Assembly (NCBI GenBank): GCA_040902885.1
Contig: JBBDWK010000037.1
Span: 1-64,000 of the forward strand
DNA: 64,000 nt
Source of the DNA: JBBDWK01 sp040902885
GTDB taxonomy: Bacteria; Acidobacteriota; Terriglobia; Bryobacterales; Bryobacteraceae
Direction of reading: 5' to 3'
Shown here: one piece after another, positions 35,916 through 47,105 of the stretch
How the letters are laid out: every line of letters starts with the position of its first letter
How positions within the stretch are numbered: position 1 is the stretch's first letter
Notes under the pieces: generated by a model
Told to the model about the DNA's origin: nothing
Seen by the model: only the letters and a program-made list of their open reading frames with translations
Databases searched by the model: none
Program-made: the position numbers and the translations under genes

Positions 35916-35944
35916 AATATATAAACTCCACTTATTGGTGTCAA
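35916..35944 (-). promoter_or_regulatory. Near-consensus sigma-70 promoter for the small basic protein
   Basis: On the minus strand TTGACA (35939-35944), a 17-base spacer and TATATT (35916-35921) lie just upstream of the ATG at 35899. Only about 16 bases separate the -10 from the start codon, so the leader must be very short. Confidence 0.75.
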
Positions 35945-36078
35945 GAAAAGCGCCGCATTTTTTTTAATTAGTGGCGCATCCGAGAGGGTTGGATTACACA
36001 TGCGAGCCCGCGGGCCGCTTGCCAGTTTGGACAGCCGGAATGGGATGATGATGGAAGCGCCTGAGAGAGAAACAATCG

Positions 36079-36516
36079 ATGCGGACGATAATTCAGCGGG
36101 TGAAGGAAGCTCGGGTCGAGGTTGCGGGACGCGTGACGGGAAGTATCGGAGCGGGCATGCTGGCGCTTCTGGGTATCGCCAAAACCGACACCCGGGCGCA
36201 GGCAGACTACCTGGTCGACAAACTGCTGCACCTGCGAATCTTTCCCGATGCGGCCGGCAGATTCAACCGGAGTCTTCTCGAGACAGGCGGCGGCTTGTTG
36301 GTGGTGTCTCAGTTTACGCTTCTGGCGGACTGCTCGAAGGGCCGCAGGCCCAGCTTCGATTTGGCGGCGGAACCCGCCATGGCACGGGATCTTTATGAAT
36401 ACTTCATTGAACGCGCGCGGGAATATCTCCCTGTGGAGACGGGGGAGTTCCGCCACATGATGGATGTGCATCTGATCAACGACGGCCCCGTCACGCTTCT
36501 GTGCGAAGGCGAGTGA
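36079..36516 (+). CDS. dtd: D-aminoacyl-tRNA deacylase
   Basis: The 145-residue enzyme frees D-amino acids mischarged to tRNA (and glycine from tRNA-Ala), a chirality proofreading step. The family motifs SQFTLLADCSKGRRP (with the SQFTL core) and NDGPVTLLCEGE (with the NxGPVT core) are both complete and form the active site at the dimer interface. The N-terminus MRTIIQRVKEARVEVAG is typical. The length matches E. coli. It starts the plus-strand run leading into purM, whose start is 47 bases after its stop. Confidence 0.97.
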   Translation: MRTIIQRVKEARVEVAGRVTGSIGAGMLALLGIAKTDTRAQADYLVDKLLHLRIFPDAAGRFNRSLLETGGGLLVVSQFTLLADCSKGRRPSFDLAAEPAMARDLYEYFIERAREYLPVETGEFRHMMDVHLINDGPVTLLCEGE

Positions 36517-36563
36517 CTGCTTCTTACCGCATTTCGGGCGATTTCTGCCATCCTAAGGATGGA

Positions 36564-37595
36564 ATGGCGATTCGATACCGGGATGCCGGTGTAAACATAG
36601 ACGAGGCCGATCGCACTGTCTCGGCAATCAGAAACCTCGCCCGCCGTACCTTTGGCAAGGGCGTATTGACGGACATAGGAAGCTTCGGCGCCTGCTACGA
36701 CTTATCGGGCTGGAAGCGCCCCGTCCTGATCAGCTCAGCGGATGGCGTGGGCACAAAGCTGAAGGTCGCCTTTGAGACCGGACGCCACGACACGATCGGG
36801 GCCGATCTGGTGAACCACTGCGTGAACGACATTGCGGTGCAGGGGGCAATCCCGCTCTTCTTCATGGACTATTTCGCCGCAGGTAAGTTGGATGCGAAGG
36901 TGGCAACCGCCGTCGTCTCGGGCGCGGCGCGAGCCTGCCGCCAAAATGGCTGTGCGCTGATTGGCGGCGAGACGGCCGAAATGCCCGGCCTGTATGCCGC
37001 CGGAGAGTACGACCTGGCCGGTTTCATCGTCGGCGCCGCCGAAAAAAAAGGGCTTCTCAACGGGAGGTCCATCCGCGCGGGCGACCTGCTGATCGGCCTC
37101 GCCTCCACCGGACTCCATACCAACGGTTACTCCCTGGCCCGCAAGTTGCTTTTCGAGACCGCGGGCTATTCCCCGGATACCTTTCTCCCCGCCCTCGGCT
37201 GTACGGTGGCGGACGAGTTATTGAAGACCCATCGCAGTTACCTGAAACCGATCCGGGCGCTGGCTGGCGCCGGCCTGTTGAAGGGCGCAGCCCATATCAC
37301 TGGAGGGGGAATTACCGATAACACCCCCCGGATGCTGCCCGCTTCGCTGGCGGCATCGATAGATACAACAGCCTGGCAGCCGCCCCCCGTCTTCGATCTG
37401 CTTCAGAAGATCGGAGAGATTCCAGAGGACGACTACCGGCGTACGTTCAATCTGGGCATAGGTATGATTCTTGTCGTAGGCAGCAAGCGTCTGGAGGAGG
37501 CGTGGCGCGCGCTGAAAGGCCTGCGGGAGCGTCACTGGGTTCTGGGATCGGTAATTGGCCGCAAGCGCGGCCGCCCGCGCGTGGAGTACCGGTGA
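36564..37595 (+). CDS. purM: Phosphoribosylformylglycinamidine cyclo-ligase (AIR synthetase)
   Basis: The start is ATG 36564 with AAGGA just before it. The 343-residue protein is normal in length and cyclises FGAM to AIR, the fifth step of purine synthesis, using ATP. The glycine-rich and Asp-rich family lines are present: SSADGVGTKLKVA, HDTIGADLVNHCVNDIAVQG, and GGETAEMPGLYA. The C-terminal domain has HITGGGITDN. Its stop overlaps the purN start (GTGA), giving direct coupling of two purine steps. Confidence 0.98.
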   Translation: MAIRYRDAGVNIDEADRTVSAIRNLARRTFGKGVLTDIGSFGACYDLSGWKRPVLISSADGVGTKLKVAFETGRHDTIGADLVNHCVNDIAVQGAIPLFFMDYFAAGKLDAKVATAVVSGAARACRQNGCALIGGETAEMPGLYAAGEYDLAGFIVGAAEKKGLLNGRSIRAGDLLIGLASTGLHTNGYSLARKLLFETAGYSPDTFLPALGCTVADELLKTHRSYLKPIRALAGAGLLKGAAHITGGGITDNTPRMLPASLAASIDTTAWQPPPVFDLLQKIGEIPEDDYRRTFNLGIGMILVVGSKRLEEAWRALKGLRERHWVLGSVIGRKRGRPRVEYR

Positions 37596-38191
37596 AACGC
37601 CTCGGTATCCTGCTCTCGGGCCGTGGTTCCAACTTCGAGGCCATCGCGAACAGCGTAGCTGAAGGGCGCATTCCGGCTTCGATAGCGGTTGTGATTTCCA
37701 ACCGCCCCGATGCCCGCGGCCTGGAGTTAGCCCGCGAGCGGGGATTGGAAGCTATCGCACTTCCCTCCAAGGGCATGGACCGCACCGGCTACGACCGGCA
37801 TCTGGCCGATAAACTGCAAAGCCATTCAGTGGACCTGATCTGTTTGGCCGGGTTCATGCGGCTGCTCACCGCGGAGTTTGTGCGGCGGTTCCCTATGCGC
37901 ATCCTGAACATACATCCCTCTCTCCTGCCCGCGTTTCCAGGGCTGGACGCGCAGCGCCAGGCGCTGGAGCACGGCGTCAAGATATCGGGCTGCACGGTAC
38001 ATTTCGTCGACGAACATCTGGACGCCGGTCCGATCCTTCTGCAGGCGGCAGTACCCGTCGGCGACGACGATTCCGTGGAGTCGCTCTCCCGGCGAATCCT
38101 GCATGAGGAGCACCGCATTTACAGCGAAGCGATCCGCCTTGTGCTCGGCGGGAGTATTCGAATAGACGGACGGAGGGTCTTACGGTCATGA
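37592..38191 (+). CDS. purN: Phosphoribosylglycinamide formyltransferase
   Basis: The start is GTG 37592, overlapping the purM stop. The 199-residue protein transfers a formyl group from 10-formyl-tetrahydrofolate to GAR. The opening LGILLSGRGSNFEAI is standard. The catalytic Asn, His and Asp are in RILNIHPSLLPAFPGLDA and FVDEHLDAGPILLQ. The HxSLLPxFxG phrase is the hallmark. Its stop overlaps the start of a phosphodiesterase gene (ATGA), so that third gene is translated from the same message. Confidence 0.98.
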   Translation: MKRLGILLSGRGSNFEAIANSVAEGRIPASIAVVISNRPDARGLELARERGLEAIALPSKGMDRTGYDRHLADKLQSHSVDLICLAGFMRLLTAEFVRRFPMRILNIHPSLLPAFPGLDAQRQALEHGVKISGCTVHFVDEHLDAGPILLQAAVPVGDDDSVESLSRRILHEEHRIYSEAIRLVLGGSIRIDGRRVLRS

Positions 38192-39750
38192 CACTGCTTA
38201 AACGAATGTCAGCTTTGGCGTTGGTTTCCTTCTCTCTTGCGGGAAGCGTCCATTACTCCGCGCCCCAACTGCCGACATTTGACGAACTCCTCCTACTATC
38301 GGAGATCTCAAAACCGGGAGGAGAACTGGGGAAACGTTTATACGCCCTTCTGCACACCCCATTTATAAGTAATGAAGCTTACTATTTTGGAGCCAAGCCT
38401 CATCGCCCGATTCGAGAGGATTTTGGTCCCATTCTTCGGGTCGGCCAATGGAACATCGAGCGCGGCCGTGAGTTCAATCTGATCCAGCATGCCTTTACCA
38501 ATCCGGCGGCCTTTGAGGCGGAGCGGCTGCGGCGTGGAGGCAACGGCAAAGACGTTGCCGCTATTCGGGCTCAAGCGGCTGTGCTCGCCAGGTCCGACGT
38601 ACTGATTCTGAACGAAGCCGATTTGGGCACGACACGCTCGGATTATCGCGACGTGGCGAAGGAATTGGCCGCTACGCTCCACATGAACTATGCGTTCGGC
38701 GTGGAGTTTGTGGAGATCGACAAGCTGAATTTGGGGATTGGTCTTCCCGAACTGGAAAACAAAGAACTCAACGAGGAGTTACGGAAGACGCTTGCAGTAG
38801 ACCGCAACCGATATAAAGGCCTTAGCGGAACGGCTATTTTAAGCCGGTACCGCATCATGGACGTCAAGATTCACCGGCTCAAACCCTGCTACGACTGGTT
38901 TGGGACGGAGAAGAAGAAGATTGCCGAACTCGAGAAGGGACGCCGCTGGAGCGTGAAGCAGGTATTTCTAGAGCGTATCTCCCGCGAGCTGCGGCATGGA
39001 AACCGGATGGCCCTGATCGCAAAGCTTGCCGTTCCGGAATCGCCCACGGGAGCGGTAACTGTGGTGGCCTCTCACCTGGAAAGCAGATGTGCCCCGAAAT
39101 GCAGGCGTCAGCAGATGGAAGAACTGCTTGCCCAGATTCAGGAGATCGACGGCCCGGTGATTCTGGGAGGGGACTTGAATACCAGCGGTTCCGACACGGC
39201 CCCAGTCACCGTCCGCAGCGTGATCGAAAAGCGGATGAAAAGCCCCTCTTTTTGGGCCGGCCAAGCCCTGTCCTGGTTTACACCTCTGGGCTTTCCACGA
39301 ATGTTTCTTCTGCCCGCGAATTACTGGAAGAACCATAGGGACCCCACTGCTCACAATGTTCCCGTCTTTGCCGCCAATCGTGAAGCCTCCCTTTTTAGCG
39401 TTGTGGAAGACTTCCGCTTCTCCGACGGCCACTCCTTCGATTTTCGGGGCGATGACAGCCGGACCAGCGGCAACCGGAGAGGGACGCTCAGCAACTCGAA
39501 CGAAAGGGCCGGAAAGGGCTTCAAGCCGACTTTCTCCTTCCAGAGAGACTATATGGGTATGGTGGGAAGCTTCAAACTGGACTGGATTCTAGTGAAGCCC
39601 CTGGGCGAGCAGTTCGCGCCGCACTTTCCGCTGACCCTACAGGAATTGAACGAGTCGGTACCGAACCAGCTTTCCGACCACAATCCAATCACCGTGGATT
39701 TGCCGTTAAACCAGCAGATCGTGAACGACGTTGCCGTGCACGTCCGTTAA
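38188..39750 (+). CDS. Exported endonuclease/exonuclease/phosphatase-family protein
   Basis: The 520-residue protein has a signal peptide (MSALALVSFSLAGSVHYSAP region). The EEP fold is shown by VGQWNIERG, LILNEADLG (catalytic Glu), VASHLESR, ILGGDLNTSG (Asp and Asn) and the terminal SDHNPITVDL (Asp and His). It probably cleaves phosphodiester bonds of nucleic acid, lipid or phosphoinositide-like substrates outside the cytoplasm. ATGA coupling to purN is unexpected for an exported enzyme. It could scavenge phosphate or nucleosides, which is inference. Its last 45 bases overlap the convergent DUF1501 gene. Confidence 0.88.
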   Translation: MTLLKRMSALALVSFSLAGSVHYSAPQLPTFDELLLLSEISKPGGELGKRLYALLHTPFISNEAYYFGAKPHRPIREDFGPILRVGQWNIERGREFNLIQHAFTNPAAFEAERLRRGGNGKDVAAIRAQAAVLARSDVLILNEADLGTTRSDYRDVAKELAATLHMNYAFGVEFVEIDKLNLGIGLPELENKELNEELRKTLAVDRNRYKGLSGTAILSRYRIMDVKIHRLKPCYDWFGTEKKKIAELEKGRRWSVKQVFLERISRELRHGNRMALIAKLAVPESPTGAVTVVASHLESRCAPKCRRQQMEELLAQIQEIDGPVILGGDLNTSGSDTAPVTVRSVIEKRMKSPSFWAGQALSWFTPLGFPRMFLLPANYWKNHRDPTAHNVPVFAANREASLFSVVEDFRFSDGHSFDFRGDDSRTSGNRRGTLSNSNERAGKGFKPTFSFQRDYMGMVGSFKLDWILVKPLGEQFAPHFPLTLQELNESVPNQLSDHNPITVDLPLNQQIVNDVAVHVR

Positions 39751-41133
39751 ACGCATCTGGCGCCCGCTGAACTGAAACGTCAGCTTCTTGTGGTCCAGCC
39801 CGAGCAGGTGCAGGATAGTGGCGTGCAGATCGTGCACATGCACTTTTTTGTCCACCGCATAGTAACCAAACTCGTCGGTAGCGCCATGCACGAGGCCGCC
39901 CTTGACGCCGCCGCCCGCCATCCACATGGTGAAGCCGTATGGATGGTGGTCGCGCCCGTAACCCCGGTTGAGCGTCCCCTGTGAAGTGGGCGTGCGTCCG
40001 AACTCCCCGCCCCACACCAGCAACGTCTGGCTCAGCAGGCCGCGCGCCTTCAGATCCTTGATCAGCCCGGCGATCGGCTTGTCGGTGGCTTTGCAGTTGA
40101 GCGTCAGACCGCGCACCAGATTGCCATGCTGGTCCCAGCGGTCCACGCCCTGCCTTCGCGGCGAAAGCAGCTCGATGAAGCGCACGCCCTTCTCGATCAT
40201 GCGGCGTGCGATCAGACAGGCGCGGCCAAACTCGTCCGTATCCGGCTCGTCAACGCCGTATAACTTGCGCGTCGCTTCGCTCTCATTCGCGAAATCGAGC
40301 AGGCCCGGCACCGCGGACTGCATCCGGAACGCAAGCTCGTAATTCGCGATGGCCGCTTCAATCTCACCGGTTGGCCCGTAGCGTTTCAGCACCTCCCGAT
40401 CCAGATCGCGCAACAGATCGAGCTTGGCGCGCTGCAACTCGGGCGAAGGCTCGCGCGGCATCACATCGGCAACCGGCTGCCGGCCCTTGCGGAACAGCAT
40501 GCCCTGGTAACTGGCCGGCAGGAAGCCGCTGTTGAACAGGTCCAGACCTCCGGGGGGAATCATTCCGGTGTCCATCACGACGAAGCCGGGCAGTTCCTTG
40601 CACTCGCTCCCCAACCCGTAGGTAACCCAGGAGCCGATGCTGGGACGGCCCTGCATGGCCGAGCCGCTGTGCATGAAGTAATTGCCCGCCGTGTGCTCTG
40701 TATGGTCGGAGATCATGGAGCGGATGATGGCCATATCGTCCACGCACCCGGCGGTGTGCGGAAGAAGCTCGCTCACATCCGCGCCGCACTGGCCGTACTT
40801 CTGAAACCGGAATGGCGAGCACCACAGCGACTTGCTGGGATTGCGCGGATCCGTCTCGTTGATCGGCAGCGGCTTCCCATCGTCCTGTTTGAGCCGCGGT
40901 TTGGGATCGAACATGTCCACATGCGACGGACCGCCATCCATAAAGAGGAAGATCACGGACTTCGCCTTGGGGGCGAAATGCGGCTCGCGCACCAGCATGG
41001 GATCGGTCGCGCGGCTGTTGGCCCGCGCCTGGTCTTCGGCAAGCAGCGAGGCCAAAGCCAGACCTCCGAAGCCATTGGCGGAGCGCCACAACATCTCCCG
41101 CCGGCTCAAATAGCGCCCAGTTTGCATCGGCAT
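39706..41133 (-). CDS. DUF1501 sulfatase-like exported protein
   Basis: The protein is a Tat-exported member of the DUF1501 branch of the alkaline-phosphatase fold. The RRE motif and hydrophobic stretch (RYLSRREMLWRSANGFGGLA) are followed by FLFMDGGPSHVDMFDPKP and the later WGGEFGRTPTSQGTLNRGYG and HHPYG lines. I favour ATG 41133, which has AGAGGA four bases upstream; ATG 41127 or a GTG at 41154 overlapping the upstream stop are alternatives. DUF1501 genes habitually follow PSD1-cytochrome genes as here. The pair is thought to act on extracellular polymers but is biochemically uncharacterised. Confidence 0.93.
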   Translation of the reverse strand: MPMQTGRYLSRREMLWRSANGFGGLALASLLAEDQARANSRATDPMLVREPHFAPKAKSVIFLFMDGGPSHVDMFDPKPRLKQDDGKPLPINETDPRNPSKSLWCSPFRFQKYGQCGADVSELLPHTAGCVDDMAIIRSMISDHTEHTAGNYFMHSGSAMQGRPSIGSWVTYGLGSECKELPGFVVMDTGMIPPGGLDLFNSGFLPASYQGMLFRKGRQPVADVMPREPSPELQRAKLDLLRDLDREVLKRYGPTGEIEAAIANYELAFRMQSAVPGLLDFANESEATRKLYGVDEPDTDEFGRACLIARRMIEKGVRFIELLSPRRQGVDRWDQHGNLVRGLTLNCKATDKPIAGLIKDLKARGLLSQTLLVWGGEFGRTPTSQGTLNRGYGRDHHPYGFTMWMAGGGVKGGLVHGATDEFGYYAVDKKVHVHDLHATILHLLGLDHKKLTFQFSGRQMRLTDVHGNVVHDLLV

Positions 41134-41150
41134 CCGTCCTCTCGTTCCTG

Positions 41151-43955
<2,805 letters not shown>

Positions 43956-44025
43956 GAGCTATTTCACCGGCGTTTTTCGACGTACCGATTATATATCTCC
44001 CGCGCGGGAAACTATACTGCTAGAT

Positions 44026-45366
44026 ATGCAAAACGGAACCCGGAGAAACTTTCTGCGCACGGCAGGTTTGGGAGGGCTCGGATTATCCCAAACACTCTCT
44101 TCGTTTGCCGCGCAGGGCCAGAAGCCCAACATCCTGCTCATGATGGCCGACGATCTCGGCTACGAGTGCCTGAGCTGTTACGGCAGCACGTCTTATCGCA
44201 CCCCGCGTCTTGACGCTCTGGCCGGCTCGGGCGTCCGGTTCACGCATGCCTACGCCCAGCCCCTGTGTACGCCCACGCGCATTCAGTTAATGACCGGGCT
44301 CTACAATTTCCGCAACTGGAAAGCCTTCGGCGTCATGGATCCCAAAGCGAAAACTTTCGGCCACATCATGCGCGATGCGGGTTACAAGACTTGCATCGCC
44401 GGCAAGTGGCAGCTCCAGAGCTACAATCCGCCCGATTTCGAGCCGGAGTGGCGCGGCAAGGGAATGCGCGTGGAAGATGCGGGCTTCGACGAGCACTGCG
44501 TCTGGCACGCGTGGCATACCGAGGACAAAGGCTCGCGCTACGGGGACCCGACCATCTACGAAAACGGCAAGCTGCGCAGCGATCTGAAAGGCCAGTACGG
44601 CGAGGACATTTTCTCCGGCTTCATCAACTCTTTCGCCGGACGCAACCAGTCGCAGCCCTTCTTCGCCTACTTCCCCATGACGCTGACGCACGGGCCGTTC
44701 ATGCCGACCCCGCACAGCGCGGCGTGGAAGGCCGGCAACCGGCTCAAGAACGACCCGGCGCACTTCAAGGATATGGTCGAGTACATGGACGGAGTGGTGG
44801 GCCGCATGGTCGACAATCTCGACAAGCTCGGCTTGCGCGAGCGCACGCTGGTGCTCTTCTACAGCGATAACGGCTCGCCCCGGAACATCCGATCGCGGCT
44901 CGGCGACCGCGTGATTCAAGGCGGTAAGGGCCTGACCACGGACGCCGGCATGCGTGTTCCCTTCATTGCCAACTGGAAGGGTGTTGCATCTTCGGGCAAG
45001 GTCAACGACGACATGATCGATTCGGTCGACTTCCTGCCCACCATTGCCGGGGCGGCCGGCGTCTCGCTACCGAAGAACACGCCCTTCGATGGCTGCAGCT
45101 TCCTGCCTCAGGTCCGCGGCGAGAACGGCAACCCGCGCGAATGGCTGTTCAGCCATCATGACCCGAGACCGGGATGGGACAAGAAACCGTACACGCTGAC
45201 GCGTTTCGCGCGCGACAAGCGGTTCAAACTTTACACTGACGGCCGGTTCTACGACATTCCGGCCGACGTTCTGGAGCAGAAGCCGATTGCGTCCGGCCAG
45301 GGCGGGGAAGCGGAAAGCGCGCGCAAGCGCCTGCAAGCGGTGCTCAACCGCATGCCGATGAGTTAA
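44026..45366 (+). CDS. Exported type I sulfatase (arylsulfatase family)
   Basis: The start is ATG 44026. The Tat signal RRNFLRTAGLGGLGL is followed by NILLMMADDLGYE, the metal-binding Asp pair. The formylglycine site is CTPTR inside PLCTPTRIQLMTG, the CxPxR form modified by formylglycine-generating enzyme or anaerobic maturases. GKWQ lines and SDNGSPRN supply further ligands. It hydrolyses sulfate esters, probably on polysaccharides. The 446 residues are typical. It is divergent from the PSD1 gene, with 70 bases between the starts. The maturase is not in the window. Confidence 0.96.
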   Translation: MQNGTRRNFLRTAGLGGLGLSQTLSSFAAQGQKPNILLMMADDLGYECLSCYGSTSYRTPRLDALAGSGVRFTHAYAQPLCTPTRIQLMTGLYNFRNWKAFGVMDPKAKTFGHIMRDAGYKTCIAGKWQLQSYNPPDFEPEWRGKGMRVEDAGFDEHCVWHAWHTEDKGSRYGDPTIYENGKLRSDLKGQYGEDIFSGFINSFAGRNQSQPFFAYFPMTLTHGPFMPTPHSAAWKAGNRLKNDPAHFKDMVEYMDGVVGRMVDNLDKLGLRERTLVLFYSDNGSPRNIRSRLGDRVIQGGKGLTTDAGMRVPFIANWKGVASSGKVNDDMIDSVDFLPTIAGAAGVSLPKNTPFDGCSFLPQVRGENGNPREWLFSHHDPRPGWDKKPYTLTRFARDKRFKLYTDGRFYDIPADVLEQKPIASGQGGEAESARKRLQAVLNRMPMS

Positions 45367-45408
45367 ACGGTGACGGGCACGGGACACAAAAGTGGCGTAT
45401 GGCGGATA

Positions 45409-45433
45409 CTGAGCCGCGACCAGAGGGAGCGGT
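45409..45433. repeat. REP-like element, left flank of transposase
   Basis: The 25-base element contains CTGAGCCGCGACC then AGAGGGAGCGGT. It is the inverted relative of 45958-45982 with 23 of 25 bases matching. It lies between the sulfatase stop and the transposase stop. It shares a core with the palindrome at 17.8 kb. Confidence 0.8.
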
Positions 45434-45438
45434 TGCCT

Positions 45439-45933
45439 TCAAGGCTCAGCAGCTTCGAAGGCAGCCATGCGGTCGCCCTGTTCCTCAACCACATATTGGA
45501 TCGCCGCCGTCACATGTTCCCGGTTCCACAACCACCTGGTGCTTCCGTGCCGTGCCCAGCGCTTTCGAGCCGGTTCATCGAGTCCCAGGTCGTTCAGCCG
45601 GCGGCTTGCGTAAGACTTCAGGTCGTTCATGATTCTTTCGGGGCGAACTTCAGCCTCCACCACCATGTGAACGTGATTGGTACGCACGTGGGCAGCCAGC
45701 AGCTTCCACTGACGGTTCGAGCAGCGCTCCCGCAGCGATGCGAGGACCGCTTCCCGGCGCCTTCTGTCCATGTGGTACTGTGGCTGATCCATTCGTTGTT
45801 GGTCTGCGGAAACCCGCTGAGGATCAAATTGCAACAGGCGGCTCCCGGGTAGATTATGTCCTCTATCGACCGAACCCGATTCATCGCCGTGCAGACGGCA
45901 ACCGTAGCACGTAAAGGTAATCAGGTAGGTCAT
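45439..45933 (-). mobile_element. REP-associated tyrosine transposase (RAYT, IS200/IS605-like)
   Basis: The 164-residue single-strand transposase of the Y1 class has the HUH metal motif in TNHVHMVVEA (His-Val-His). The nucleophile tyrosine is in IMNDLKSYASRRLN. The N-terminus MTYLITFTCYGCRLHG is typical. RAYTs cut and move REP hairpins rather than acting as ordinary insertion sequences. Here the gene is bracketed by inverted REP copies at 45409-45433 and 45958-45982, a REP-RAYT unit. It has no terminal inverted repeats of a classical IS. It lies between the sulfatase and the TIM-barrel isomerase, both in the opposite orientation. Confidence 0.92.
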
Positions 45934-45943
45934 GGAGACGTTA

Positions 45944-45986
45944 GCGGAGCGGTTGTGACCGCTCCCTTCGGTCGCGGCTCAGCTCA
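45944..45986. repeat. REP-like element, right flank of transposase
   Basis: It contains a perfect hairpin GAGCGGT (45947-45953) with loop TGTG and ACCGCTC (45958-45964). The sequence ACCGCTCCCTTCGGTCGCGG then CTCAG continues to 45982 and is the inverted relative of 45409-45433. Together they bracket the transposase gene. Confidence 0.8.
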
Positions 45987-46070
45987 GATTCCGGGCGCAG
46001 AGCGAGCAATCGTTCAGGCTAACACGTCAATGTCGTACACCCGTTCAGTAACGCAACTGGAGGTTTAAAA

Positions 46071-47048
46071 ATGAAACGAAGACAGTTCCTGACCGCAATG
46101 GCCGCCTCCCTCGCGGCCGCACGGGAGCGGGCGGAAGCCCAGGTCGCCGGCAGCCGTCCCAACATTAAGTGGTGTGTGAGCAGCTTTCTCTGGACTTCCA
46201 CGCAGTGGCCCGACAAAGATACGCTCCCCTACACCGAGATGCTCGATGTGATTCGGGACACCGGTTTCAACGGTTACCGGTTCACGGGATGGCCGGGAGT
46301 GCTCAGCCGGATCGGCATGGATCTCCCGCAGCTCGAGAAAGAACTCGCAAAGCGGAACATCCAGATCGCCACGTTGTCGTTCGGCGGTCCGGTGGATGAC
46401 CCGTCGAAGCACGCCGAGATCGAGAAGTCGGCCCGCGATGCCTGCCAGTTCCTGAAACGCTTCGGGGCCACCGAGCTTGTGACTTTCTCCCCGCGGCGTC
46501 CGAATAAAGTGCTCGTGCGGGAGCACCTGCGAAGAGCGTGTGAGTTCTACAACCACCTGGGCGATGTGTGCGCCGAGTACGGCATCCGGACCGGAATGCA
46601 CAACCACTCCCAGGGACAGCTTGTCGAAACCCAGGACGAGATCGAGATGCTGCTCAAGTGGACCGATCCCAAGAAGTTTCACTGGTGCCCGGACACGGTT
46701 CATTTATACATGGCGAACTGCGACATTATGAGCCTGTTCCAAAAGTACGCGCACCGGCTGATCTTCTTCGACCTGGTAGACGCCAAGTACGAGTATCAGA
46801 AGGAGGACTTGCGCCTTGCCAACGGCAAGATCGAAAAGGCCGGCTCGCAAAACGGGACCTTCATGCTCGGCAACCGCGACTACGGGGACGGCGAGGTGGA
46901 CCTGCAGGGCATCATGCGGATCCTCAAGAAGGTGAAGTATAAGGGCTGGATCAACATTGACCACCATTACGCGCGCGTGAGCCCGCGGGACAGCTTTGAC
47001 CGCTGCATGAAATATATCCGGGAGAAGCTGGACCCGATTCACTCCTGA
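46071..47048 (+). CDS. Exported sugar phosphate isomerase/epimerase-like TIM barrel
   Basis: The 325-residue protein has a Tat-type N-terminus (MKRRQFLTAMAASLAAARE). The xylose-isomerase-like TIM barrel shows the metal-ligand type lines GYRFTGWPGVL, RTGMHNHSQGQLVET, KFHWCPDTVHLYMAN and GWINIDHHYARVSP, with Glu, Asp and His ligands at strand ends. Family members interconvert sugars or open inositol-type rings. The exported location, as in many acidobacterial paralogues, suggests uptake-side sugar chemistry. The substrate is unknown. It directly precedes the STAND gene on the same strand with a 57-base gap. Confidence 0.9.
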   Translation: MKRRQFLTAMAASLAAARERAEAQVAGSRPNIKWCVSSFLWTSTQWPDKDTLPYTEMLDVIRDTGFNGYRFTGWPGVLSRIGMDLPQLEKELAKRNIQIATLSFGGPVDDPSKHAEIEKSARDACQFLKRFGATELVTFSPRRPNKVLVREHLRRACEFYNHLGDVCAEYGIRTGMHNHSQGQLVETQDEIEMLLKWTDPKKFHWCPDTVHLYMANCDIMSLFQKYAHRLIFFDLVDAKYEYQKEDLRLANGKIEKAGSQNGTFMLGNRDYGDGEVDLQGIMRILKKVKYKGWINIDHHYARVSPRDSFDRCMKYIREKLDPIHS

Positions 47049-47105
47049 CCATTGGCCTCACCCCGAGTTGACCCGCACTTCCCGGAACAGGCAAAGTGTG
47101 ACTCT

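Noticed and set aside
45439..45933. Classical insertion sequence with target duplication
   Set aside because: The flanks are REP-like inverted hairpins. No direct target repeat was found and the protein is the RAYT type.
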